Source: Oscillospiraceae bacterium
GTDB taxonomy: Bacteria; Bacillota; Clostridia; Oscillospirales; Ruminococcaceae
Direction of reading: 5' to 3'
NCBI GenBank assembly: GCA_900757485.1
Contig: CAAEOA010000125.1
Span: 1-6,173, forward strand
Length of the DNA stretch: 6,173 bases
Numbering within the stretch: the first letter of the stretch is position 1; every line of letters begins with the position of its first letter. A program made the position numbers and the translations under genes. Under the pieces are notes generated by a model that saw nothing but the letters and a program-made list of their open reading frames with translations, made no database searches and was not told where the DNA came from. This document shows positions 1-6,173 of this stretch, piece by piece.

Positions 1-3000
1 TCAAAACAGGCTTAATATACTCTCCGTCATCGCGGTAAGACAAAACCAGATCATATTCTACATGGCACATGTTCATTCTTTTATGGCAGGAAAGATATGT
101 TTTAACCCGTTCAATGTCTTTCTCATTTAACACCTCAAGCAGCACAATCGGCAAGTCTCCCGATATTCCAAAGCGCCACAATGCCGTTTTATGCTGTTCC
201 GTTTTTCTCACCGATTCCAAACTGAGATCGGTGTCCGGTTTGCGAAACACAATTTGCGGAAGAAGAACAGAACGAAGTCTTCCTTCCAGTGAATCATTGG
301 GCATCAGTGAGCCTGCGGCTGTTTCGTCGGTCATCGCACCCTCGGCGCGAACGGCAATAATTCCGTTAATTGCCTGTTCTCTTGTTCTGCCCGAGGACAA
401 CAGCAAAGTATATTCCCGTTGACTTTTCGGCAAAATTGTTGTCTGAAATTTAATCGCAATACAAGGATCAGGAGTGCCCTTACCTCTGCCGAATTTTTTT
501 TCAAATGCGTGCGAAAGCGAAAAAATGCCCTCCGGTCGTTCCAGAATATTTTCACGGTTCGCTTCATATTCAAACCGAACTTCCTCCAAAAAACCAACTG
601 CCAAAAATACCGGTTCTTCCTCTCCCCTTAACTTTCTGGAAGCAAGCAGAACATTTGAAACTTTATCGTACTGTATCTGAACAAACATCTTTGAAAAAGC
701 AGGATGGGATATATCATCCCGATATGCAATCAAGGATGGTTCCAAATAAAACAGCAGTTGACTGTCCTTTTTCTCAGCAGAATCATTTCGCACCACAAAC
801 TGACGTTGTTCACAAGGCAGGGTGTTGTGTAGCAATATTTTCATTCCGGTTTGCATTTCATTCAGGCTGGAAAGATAATACATGCTGTTTTCAGACACCG
901 TCACACGATATTCCATACTGTTGTCATAAAAAGGAGCATAGGTGAAGGGCAATATCTGCTCCCCTGTTTTGGCCAAAGCAAAAATACCCATCGGGCGGCG
1001 GAGAAGATCAATCGAGCGCCTGGTCATATCCTTTCCCTGATACTGCAAAAAGGATACACCACAATCGGTCAGCACAGAAGTAATCTCCCCGTTTGAAAGA
1101 AAATGTGCACGCGGACTTTGCGGATAAATATTGCTGTATTCTAAATCCATCGAACTCTCCTTTCCTGCCTTTCTGTTAAATTCCCGCGCATAAATATCCT
1201 CAAAAACAACACTGCCTGCAATGACCTTCTCCTGTAACAATTCGTTTGCCCTATTCATCATTTTATCTCGCATGAATCTTTGCTGCATCACATTTGCATT
1301 CAATGCATTATTTGCGGCTATCATGCTCATACCGATATGATGTGCCATATAGCTTTTAATAATCTGATAATGGTTTTCCTGCACCCGCTCCGGTGTAAAA
1401 TCAATCGCCTCGTAATGCCCGTACTTTCCATATAATCCGATTCTTTTCAGCCATGCCAAATTATTGTAGGAGGCTTCAAAATCATAGGGTAAAGTTAAAA
1501 AACTGGAATAAGGAGATACTACGGTGTTTCGATTTTGACCTTTTTTCAGCGCAAGCTTTTGCACACCGAAGGCTTTATATTGATATCTCAACCGGGTATC
1601 AAAAGCATAATACCCACTTTCCGATATTCCGAAGGGTACCCCTTTTTGTTTTGCACGCCTTTTTTGGCAGTACAGACAAAAGCGGAGTCCTTCATAACCC
1701 ATTGAGCCGTCAATACAGTTGAGCAGCAGCTCCGGCATAAAGTATTCGAACATCGTGCCGGTCCACGACAGCGGTCCCGTATAGAAATTCATTCTAGCCA
1801 GTGTTCGCCCCAAAGCCGACCAATGCTTAACCGGCACCTGCCTTTTGGCAATGGCAAAATAACTGGTCATCCTCGCCTCACTCATCAGCATATCATAACT
1901 GGACGGACTCAGCTTTTCCGCCTTGCTGTCATATCCGATACTGAAAAGCTTTTTGCTTTGATCGTAAAATACGCTTAAATCAGTCTTCTCAATTAACGCT
2001 TCTATTCGTTCTGTCAGCAGCGTAATTTGCTCGTTTTCTCCCCGGTATTCCAATAATCCTTCCTTCAGTGCAACGAAACAGCAGACCAAATTACCGCTGT
2101 CCACTGTTGAAACATACTGTGGTTCCAACACCTCCAATGTTTTGGTATGATACCAATTGTAAAGATTTCCATGAAACTTTTTCATTTTTTCTACGGTATC
2201 TATGGAATGCGATATTTTCTCTGTCATAGTCTGTGTATCTATAAACCGCATATCTCTTGCCGAGAGCACCGAAAGCAAATACATACCGATATTGGTAGGA
2301 GAGGTACGGTGTGCCAGCTGATAAATCGGCGCTTCCTGAACGTTATCGGGCGGCAAATAGTTTTCTGCCGCAGTGACATAATCATTATAAAACCCCCACA
2401 TTGACGCAGTATAAGAGAGGATTGTATCGCTCTGTTCTTCGGTAATCATATGATTTTCTTCGAGATACTTTTTCTGAGAATAAAGGACCAACGGGATGCC
2501 GGAAAGAAACAGCAAACCCAACAAACGAGTAAAGCCATACCCCATCACGAGAAATAGAATACCGATCGGAACGGAATACCAATAAGAACGGATCGTTTGC
2601 CAAAATCCGTGTTTTCCCTTTTCTGTCTGCGCAGCGGTCGTCCATTCCATTAATTTTTTATGAGAGATAAATCTTCGGTACAGCGCTCTGATAGCCGCAT
2701 CTATCCCGCATACTGCGCTTTTTGGAAGTAAAATCAACTCATAGGAGCATTGCGCCAGAAGTTCAAAAGTTATGGGCAGCGTTTTGGAATAATATTTTCT
2801 TGATAACGTAAAAAATCCCCCGGTTAACAACGTCCAAAGCAAATTAAACAAAAAGCCGGACGCTACCGCCAAAACCGAAACCGAAGCGAGCAATGCGCTT
2901 ACTTTGGCCGGAAGAAACAATGCAAGCATCATACACCGTAAAATCAACCATGGAGTCAGCTCTCTGCGCAAATTATCAAACAGTTTAAAACGGCTTAATC

Positions 3001-4936
3001 CACTCAGCGGATTTCTGATTTTATCGTGCGCCGTTTCTATGTTGGAAAATAGATACGGCAAATTCTGATAATCTCCTCTGATCCAACGATGCAGACGTTT
3101 AAAATAAGAACCTGCTGACTGTGGAAATCCGTCCAGCAATTCCACATCTGAAACAAATGCCGTCCGCAAAAAACTGCCCTCCAAGATATCATGGCTTAAA
3201 ACAACCTCGTCGGGGAAGCGATCTTTTAGCACTTTATAAAACAATGCAACGTCAATGAGTCCTTTGCCGGCAAAAATGCCCTCTCTGAACAGATCCTGAT
3301 ACAAATCTCCGCAACTCTTGTCGTAAGCGGAAATTCCGCCCAGTCCGCCCATGATTTTAGAAAAAGGAGTTTTCAGCGAGTCCTTCAAATCGATTCCTAC
3401 CCGTGGAGCCAGAATTCCATACCCTCCTGTCACAATCCCCTTTTCAGAATCTATCACAGGACGGTTTAATGGGTGCAGTGCAACTGATACCAGTTGTTCT
3501 GCGGTGTCCATCAACGCCTTGGTGTCATAATCGAGCACATAAAGATATTTTACCTGTTCCAAATAGCCGCGGTTGCCCTCAAAAGCTTCCAAATCCACCT
3601 GCTGTCCCATGATCATATCAACCAAGGTTTCAATCGCTCCGCGCTTACGTTCCTGCCCCGTAAAAACCTGCTGTGTCTTGCTGAAGCTCCGCTTTCTGAC
3701 AATTAGGATAAAACTATTGTCATATTGTTTATTTAAATCCCAAACCAGCTTTTTCACCAGACGAACCAATAAGTCATCCTCATTGGTAGTCGGGTATTCG
3801 CTTTCCTTCAAATCCGCAAGAAGAGCGATTTTTACATCACCGGTTTTGTTGGTCATATACAGTTTTTCCAACTTACGTTTTAATCGACTGAGTTCCTTGG
3901 TGTTCGGCAGCAGTGTTGCAATCGTAATTAACGTTCTTCCCCGGGACGGTATTTTTCCGTTTAACTCCATTCGCGGCAGATATTCAGGCTCTGTCTGTAA
4001 CAAACAAAAATAGTCTACAAAGGGCTTGATAATCGCCCATAGCGGAAAATAAAGCAGCAGCGGCAGATAATAATGACGAAATAATATTGCAAACACAAGG
4101 GAGATGACTGCGGGAAGTAGAAACATGAACGGAATGTAAATCTTTGCCGCCAGCTTTTTTTGAAACAAATCCTCGTAATCTTCATAAATAAAAAAGCCGA
4201 TATGTTTGTTATCTTCTTTTTGGCTTTTTTCAATATAGTCTTTTGCCAGCTTTAATTCGTCTTCCTTTTTCTTAATCGCTGTCATACAGAGCTTATATCG
4301 GTAAAGATTTCTGGTGACATCATTCATTTTCGGATAGTATCCGGATGGATCTGTCTCTAAAATCTTATCCAGAAGATTTTTGCTTTGAGCAATTTGCATC
4401 GTATCGATTGATTTAACATCAAATAATAATTCAATCGCTTTTTGTACCAAACGTTCCTCCTGCTCTCCACCGAACAGACAATTCCTAATTTTATTGATAG
4501 CAGAGATTTTCATTGCATGGATTAAAAACTCTATTTCAAAATTTTTCATAGGACGGCGCTGTTCAAATACCGAAACTGCATTAATTAATGATTCGGTGGT
4601 AAAGGAAAACTCCATATCCTCCAGACAAAGATCAATGAAAGAGATCACGTCGGTTTGACTATTTTTTTTATCAAACGGCAAAATAATCGCATCAAGATCT
4701 TTCAACAAAATTTTGCCTTCTTTTTCGATCAAATAAAAATGATCAATTACCCAATTATCAATACAATTTTTGCTTCCCTGAAAAACCAGATCTTTATAAT
4801 GCCTGCGAATAGAGCGCAAGCTATCTGCCAGCTCCCGTTTTATAATAGACGCTTTCTGAAATATCAAGCGTTCTTTCGGCGTAACGGCATGAAGAATATT
4901 TTGCTCCAGTTGCTCGCTTATCTGTTGATTTTCCAT
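1..4936 (-). CDS. NdvB-type cyclic beta-1,2-glucan synthase (GT84 + GH189 + GH94-like), 3' end beyond window
   Basis: One open frame of 1645 codons runs off the left edge; homologues are usually well over 2000 residues, so a large C-terminal part is missing. NdvB/Cgs polymerises UDP-glucose into beta-1,2-glucan at the inner membrane, then cyclises it. Seen in order: a family-typical N-terminal region (DPSGYYPKM at 196-204, HIG at 245-247); two membrane segments (about 266-286 and 291-310); a processive glycosyltransferase domain with D375, D469-Y-D471, SHD (D583) and RLHRW (614-618); further hydrophobic segments at about 661-712 and 788-820; a glycoamylase-like/GH189 domain (about 860-1206) with TSPTNIG (878-884), VDSGNL (945-950), E1020, FEYFMP (E1064), GISES (E1106) and HHIGM (1199-1203); and a GH94-like beta-sandwich start (NGE 1282-1284, HPAF 1411-1414, LWRFGISGD 1586-1594). 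The start is fixed by an in-frame TGA at 4945-4943, three codons upstream. I checked frame continuity at many motifs and saw no frameshift. The family call is firm; the exact product is inferred. Confidence 0.93.
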   Translation of the reverse strand, partial: MENQQISEQLEQNILHAVTPKERLIFQKASIIKRELADSLRSIRRHYKDLVFQGSKNCIDNWVIDHFYLIEKEGKILLKDLDAIILPFDKKNSQTDVISFIDLCLEDMEFSFTTESLINAVSVFEQRRPMKNFEIEFLIHAMKISAINKIRNCLFGGEQEERLVQKAIELLFDVKSIDTMQIAQSKNLLDKILETDPSGYYPKMNDVTRNLYRYKLCMTAIKKKEDELKLAKDYIEKSQKEDNKHIGFFIYEDYEDLFQKKLAAKIYIPFMFLLPAVISLVFAILFRHYYLPLLLYFPLWAIIKPFVDYFCLLQTEPEYLPRMELNGKIPSRGRTLITIATLLPNTKELSRLKRKLEKLYMTNKTGDVKIALLADLKESEYPTTNEDDLLVRLVKKLVWDLNKQYDNSFILIVRKRSFSKTQQVFTGQERKRGAIETLVDMIMGQQVDLEAFEGNRGYLEQVKYLYVLDYDTKALMDTAEQLVSVALHPLNRPVIDSEKGIVTGGYGILAPRVGIDLKDSLKTPFSKIMGGLGGISAYDKSCGDLYQDLFREGIFAGKGLIDVALFYKVLKDRFPDEVVLSHDILEGSFLRTAFVSDVELLDGFPQSAGSYFKRLHRWIRGDYQNLPYLFSNIETAHDKIRNPLSGLSRFKLFDNLRRELTPWLILRCMMLALFLPAKVSALLASVSVLAVASGFLFNLLWTLLTGGFFTLSRKYYSKTLPITFELLAQCSYELILLPKSAVCGIDAAIRALYRRFISHKKLMEWTTAAQTEKGKHGFWQTIRSYWYSVPIGILFLVMGYGFTRLLGLLFLSGIPLVLYSQKKYLEENHMITEEQSDTILSYTASMWGFYNDYVTAAENYLPPDNVQEAPIYQLAHRTSPTNIGMYLLSVLSARDMRFIDTQTMTEKISHSIDTVEKMKKFHGNLYNWYHTKTLEVLEPQYVSTVDSGNLVCCFVALKEGLLEYRGENEQITLLTERIEALIEKTDLSVFYDQSKKLFSIGYDSKAEKLSPSSYDMLMSEARMTSYFAIAKRQVPVKHWSALGRTLARMNFYTGPLSWTGTMFEYFMPELLLNCIDGSMGYEGLRFCLYCQKRRAKQKGVPFGISESGYYAFDTRLRYQYKAFGVQKLALKKGQNRNTVVSPYSSFLTLPYDFEASYNNLAWLKRIGLYGKYGHYEAIDFTPERVQENHYQIIKSYMAHHIGMSMIAANNALNANVMQQRFMRDKMMNRANELLQEKVIAGSVVFEDIYAREFNRKAGKESSMDLEYSNIYPQSPRAHFLSNGEITSVLTDCGVSFLQYQGKDMTRRSIDLLRRPMGIFALAKTGEQILPFTYAPFYDNSMEYRVTVSENSMYYLSSLNEMQTGMKILLHNTLPCEQRQFVVRNDSAEKKDSQLLFYLEPSLIAYRDDISHPAFSKMFVQIQYDKVSNVLLASRKLRGEEEPVFLAVGFLEEVRFEYEANRENILERPEGIFSLSHAFEKKFGRGKGTPDPCIAIKFQTTILPKSQREYTLLLSSGRTREQAINGIIAVRAEGAMTDETAAGSLMPNDSLEGRLRSVLLPQIVFRKPDTDLSLESVRKTEQHKTALWRFGISGDLPIVLLEVLNEKDIERVKTYLSCHKRMNMCHVEYDLVLSYRDDGEYIKPVL

Positions 4937-4947
4937 TCCGGTTCATG

Positions 4948-4954
4948 CCTTTCT
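4948..4954 (-). promoter_or_regulatory. Ribosome binding site of the glucan synthase gene
   Basis: AGAAAGG on the minus strand lies 11 nt before the ATG at 4936. A nearer ATG at 4946 is out of frame and only 1 nt from this site, too close to be used. The spacing is slightly long, but an in-frame TGA at 4945-4943 rules out any start further upstream. Confidence 0.55.
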
Positions 4955-5004
4955 GTATCAAAGTATATAGCCAATCAACCTGAAAAATGTTTCATCTTGC
5001 AGTT

Positions 5005-5081
5005 TATTTACTGTTTGTCTTTGTTATACTCCTCACGGGCGGCAGCCCGCTTTGGTCGTCTGTCTTGACAGACAGTAAATA
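5005..5081. repeat. 77-bp imperfect inverted-repeat element with two inner hairpins
   Basis: The 15-bp arms at 5005-5019 (tatttactgtttgtc) and 5067-5081 (gacagacagtaaata) match as an inverted repeat at 14 of 15 positions. Between them are a GC-rich hairpin at 5036-5049 (5-bp stem CGGGC/GCCCG, loop GGCA) and a perfect 7-bp stem at 5058-5073 (gtctgtc/gacagac, 2-nt loop). The right arm of the second stem overlaps the right outer arm, so the two pairings exclude each other. The GC-rich core stands out in an AT-rich intergenic region. It could be a small palindromic mobile element (MITE- or REP-like) or a structured leader of the glucan synthase gene. I see no clear target-site duplication and recognise no known riboswitch. 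Confidence 0.6.
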
Positions 5082-5154
5082 TTCTCGTTAACCACAAGTC
5101 ACTTTTCAAATCAATTGACTATAAATCATAAGTATTATTTACATAAAGGCATAA

Positions 5155-5197
5155 AAAAATACAGGATATCAACTATTTGCTGATATCCTGTATTTTT
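5155..5197 (-). terminator. Rho-independent terminator of the thioesterase gene, probably bidirectional
   Basis: A perfect 17-bp stem (5155-5171 with 5181-5197) encloses a 9-nt loop. On the minus strand it starts inside the TAA stop codon of the thioesterase gene, and the right half of the stem ends in a run of seven T. The outer A/T pairs give T-runs on both strands, so it could also stop plus-strand transcription. It isolates the glucan synthase gene from the thioesterase gene. Confidence 0.88.
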
Positions 5198-5585
5198 ATC
5201 TGATTTTTGCATATGTCTTTTCCAAAAAACGCTCCGCTGCCACAATCGCTCTTTTGTGAATGCAATGACCAATTTCACCTGCATCATCATACGCAGTTGC
5301 ACAAAACGTAATGATTTTATTATCCACTGCGGTTAATTCCGCTTTTACTGACACCGTTGCGCCAACCGGTGTAGCCGAGATATGTTCGGTCTCCAGATAG
5401 ATTCCTACCGAAGTCAATCCGTCATCCAAAAATTTTTTCAAACATTCCGCACTGCACTGTTCAAACCATGTTATCATCATCGGTGTTGCCAAGACCGGCA
5501 AATCCCCGCTTCCGAAATGTTCTGCTGTCATTTCTGCGCTAACTTGTTTGGTCATTTCCTGTTTGCTGCCTATTGTAATTTCCAT
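5196..5585 (-). CDS. FlK-like hotdog-fold acyl-CoA thioesterase
   Basis: This complete 129-residue protein is full length for a single-domain hotdog thioesterase, an enzyme class that hydrolyses acyl-CoA thioesters in the cytoplasm, usually as a dimer. The motif VLATPMMITWFEQ (31-43) is the signature of the family that includes fluoroacetyl-CoA thioesterase FlK. T34, E42, H68 and R112 each fall 8 residues before the FlK residues Thr42, Glu50, His76 and Arg120 as I recall them, so the active site appears intact. The segment HISATPVGATV (68-78) fits the central hotdog strands. There is no signal peptide or membrane segment. The ATG at 5585 is the first start after an in-frame TGA four codons upstream. 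The gene stands alone between two terminators, so context gives no substrate. Fluoroacetyl-CoA itself is unlikely; a short or branched acyl-CoA housekeeping role is inference. Confidence 0.88.
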   Translation of the reverse strand: MEITIGSKQEMTKQVSAEMTAEHFGSGDLPVLATPMMITWFEQCSAECLKKFLDDGLTSVGIYLETEHISATPVGATVSVKAELTAVDNKIITFCATAYDDAGEIGHCIHKRAIVAAERFLEKTYAKIR

Positions 5586-5598
5586 TTTATGCTTTCAA

Positions 5599-5606
5599 CC
5601 TTCCTT
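5599..5606 (-). promoter_or_regulatory. Ribosome binding site of the thioesterase gene
   Basis: AAGGAAGG on the minus strand, 13 nt before the ATG at 5585. It is a near-consensus purine run with longer than usual spacing. No alternative in-frame start lies between it and the ATG. Confidence 0.55.
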
Positions 5607-5670
5607 GGTTCAACACAATAAAAAATAGTCAAATCTAAAAAACTAAAATTCATTTTTGTTATTTCACAAC

Positions 5671-5690
5671 GGATTTGCTTTTCCAAATCC
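5671..5690. repeat. Small inverted repeat upstream of the thioesterase gene
   Basis: A 7-bp perfect stem (ggatttg 5671-5677, caaatcc 5684-5690) with a 6-nt loop; it can be extended by 3 bp if one T is bulged. No T-tract follows on either strand, so it is not a terminator. It lies about 85 bp upstream of the thioesterase start and could be an operator or an mRNA leader hairpin, or chance. I found no convincing -35/-10 pair in 5586-5700. Confidence 0.3.
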
Positions 5691-5700
5691 TGTTCCATAA

Positions 5701-5734
5701 TAAAAAACACCTGTCATTTTTCAACAACAGGTGT
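5701..5734 (-). terminator. Rho-independent terminator of the S1 protein gene
   Basis: On the minus strand, ACACCTGT (5734-5727) and ACAGGTGT (5714-5707) form an 8-bp stem with a 12-nt loop, followed directly by a run of T (5706-5702, plus the T that ends the stem). It begins 7 nt after the TAG stop codon of the S1 gene at 5742. This placement ends that transcript before the thioesterase gene. Confidence 0.85.
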
Positions 5735-5741
5735 CCGTTTC

Positions 5742-6146
5742 CTATCTGGAACGTTTATTGTCCATAAATCTTCTTAAATCGGACATTTTTTCTTCACTGC
5801 TTTGCTTATACTTGCTCATCATTTCTTCAAATGAAAGCGGTTCTTTTTTCTGAGGCGGTCTATCATTATCAAAACGAGTATTTTTTCGCGGCTGCGGAGG
5901 AGGATTTTTTGCTTCGTTTGCACGCTTAATTGATAAACTGATTTTTCCGTCTTCACCAATGCTTAATACTTTCACCTTAACTACTTGATTTTGCTGTAAG
6001 TGTTCACTGATATCTTTTACAAACGTAGAAGATACCTCCGAAATGTGAACCATTCCTGTCGTTCCAGGCTCCAGTTCCACAAAAGCACCAAATTTTGTAA
6101 TTCCTGTAACCTTACCCTCTAAAATATTCCCCACCTCAAGCTGCAT
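5742..6146 (-). CDS. S1 RNA-binding domain protein (YabR / general stress protein 13 type)
   Basis: This 134-residue protein has one S1 (OB-fold) RNA-binding domain at about residues 3-75. It shows the typical GKVTGITKFGAFVEL strand pair (11-25), TGMVHISEV (30-38) and DGKISLSIKRA (66-76). A proline- and charge-rich linker (about 78-102) leads to a charged C-terminal helix-like tail (SFEEMMSKYK near 104-113) that is common in clostridial relatives. The family includes Bacillus subtilis YabR and GSP13/YugI, which are thought to associate with RNA or ribosomes; the exact role is unsettled. The frame stays open to a TTG at 6170, but that codon lies beside the AAGGAGG site. The ATG at 6146 starts the family-typical MxLEVG sequence and is chosen. 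In relatives this gene often follows the divIC/ftsB-like gene, which would lie beyond the right edge. Confidence 0.92.
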   Translation of the reverse strand: MQLEVGNILEGKVTGITKFGAFVELEPGTTGMVHISEVSSTFVKDISEHLQQNQVVKVKVLSIGEDGKISLSIKRANEAKNPPPQPRKNTRFDNDRPPQKKEPLSFEEMMSKYKQSSEEKMSDLRRFMDNKRSR

Positions 6147-6160
6147 AAAAAAACTTTTTT

Positions 6161-6167
6161 CCTCCTT
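6161..6167 (-). promoter_or_regulatory. Ribosome binding site deciding the S1 gene start
   Basis: A perfect AAGGAGG on the minus strand, 14 nt before the ATG at 6146. Its position rules out the in-frame TTG at 6170, which sits immediately upstream of it. The spacer is a run of A, a G and a run of T (6160-6147), which could fold weakly and shorten the effective distance. Confidence 0.75.
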
Positions 6168-6173
6168 CAATAA

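Larger units (their letters stand above)
4937..5154. other. Intergenic region upstream of the glucan synthase gene
   Basis: This non-coding stretch must contain the promoter of the glucan synthase gene, since a terminator closes the preceding gene. It includes the inverted-repeat element at 5005-5081. The best minus-strand promoter I can find is weak: TTGAAA at 5109-5104, a 17-bp spacer, and GAGAAT at 5086-5081, which lacks the conserved first T of the -10 box. A TATAGT at 5123-5118 has only a poor -35 partner (TTTATG, 18-bp spacer). I do not call either with confidence. The plus-strand frame crossing here is a shadow of the glucan synthase gene that runs into the repeat. Confidence 0.4.

Noticed and set aside
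69..4013. Several plus-strand open frames of 69-146 codons across the left two thirds of the window.
   Set aside because: All lie antisense to the intact glucan synthase frame, overlap one another, and their translations show no recognisable domain; they are shadows.
4815..4946. Out-of-frame minus-strand ATG at 4946 overlapping the start region of the glucan synthase gene, a possible leader peptide of about 40 codons.
   Set aside because: Only 1 nt separates it from the purine-rich site, and it runs inside the main gene in another frame with no supporting feature.
4655..5068. Plus-strand open frame of 137 codons ending inside the inverted-repeat element.
   Set aside because: Most of it is antisense to the N-terminus of the glucan synthase, and its last residues (SRAAARFGRLS) come from the GC-rich core of the repeat. 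No domain is visible.
5065..5093. Plus-strand TTGACA at 5065-5070 as a promoter -35 box.
   Set aside because: The hexamer 17 bp downstream (ttaacc) is a poor -10 box, the TTGACA is part of a palindrome, and no plus-strand gene follows.
4937..5195. Known riboswitch or T-box in the leader of the glucan synthase gene.
   Set aside because: I recognise no conserved core of a known class; the visible structure is the inverted repeat only. A covariance-model search would settle it.
5382..5621. Plus-strand frame of 79 codons over the thioesterase gene.
   Set aside because: It is antisense to a well-supported gene with conserved catalytic residues; no independent evidence.

Overview
The window looks like chromosomal DNA of a low-to-moderate GC Gram-positive anaerobe, most likely a member of the Clostridia (Bacillota). 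The reasons are AT-rich codon use, strong AAGGAGG-type ribosome binding sites, hairpin-plus-T-tract terminators, and an S1-domain protein of the YabR type typical of that group. This placement is inference from style and family content. All three genes lie on the minus strand, so they are transcribed from right to left.

From right to left: (1) 6146-5742, a small S1 RNA-binding protein with its own terminator at 5701-5734; (2) 5585-5196, a small hotdog-fold thioesterase resembling fluoroacetyl-CoA thioesterase FlK, ending in a perfect 17-bp hairpin terminator; (3) a 259-bp intergenic region that holds a 77-bp inverted-repeat element; (4) from 4936 to the left edge, one uninterrupted reading frame of 1645 codons with no stop in the window. 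Frame 4 is the N-terminal part of an NdvB-type cyclic beta-1,2-glucan synthase. It carries a GT84-type membrane glycosyltransferase module, a GH189-type cyclization module and the start of a GH94-like module. The C-terminal remainder lies beyond position 1.

The three genes appear to be separate transcription units, because a terminator follows each of the two small genes. I see no functional link among them. The S1 protein is probably a translation or RNA-associated housekeeping factor, the thioesterase has an unknown acyl-CoA substrate, and the large enzyme makes an extracellular or cell-envelope glucan.

I found no tRNA, rRNA, CRISPR array, insertion sequence or phage gene, and nothing that amounts to a clearly new system. 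The most useful items for follow-up are the cyclic glucan synthase in a Gram-positive background, the palindromic element upstream of it, and the FlK-like thioesterase with its catalytic residues intact.
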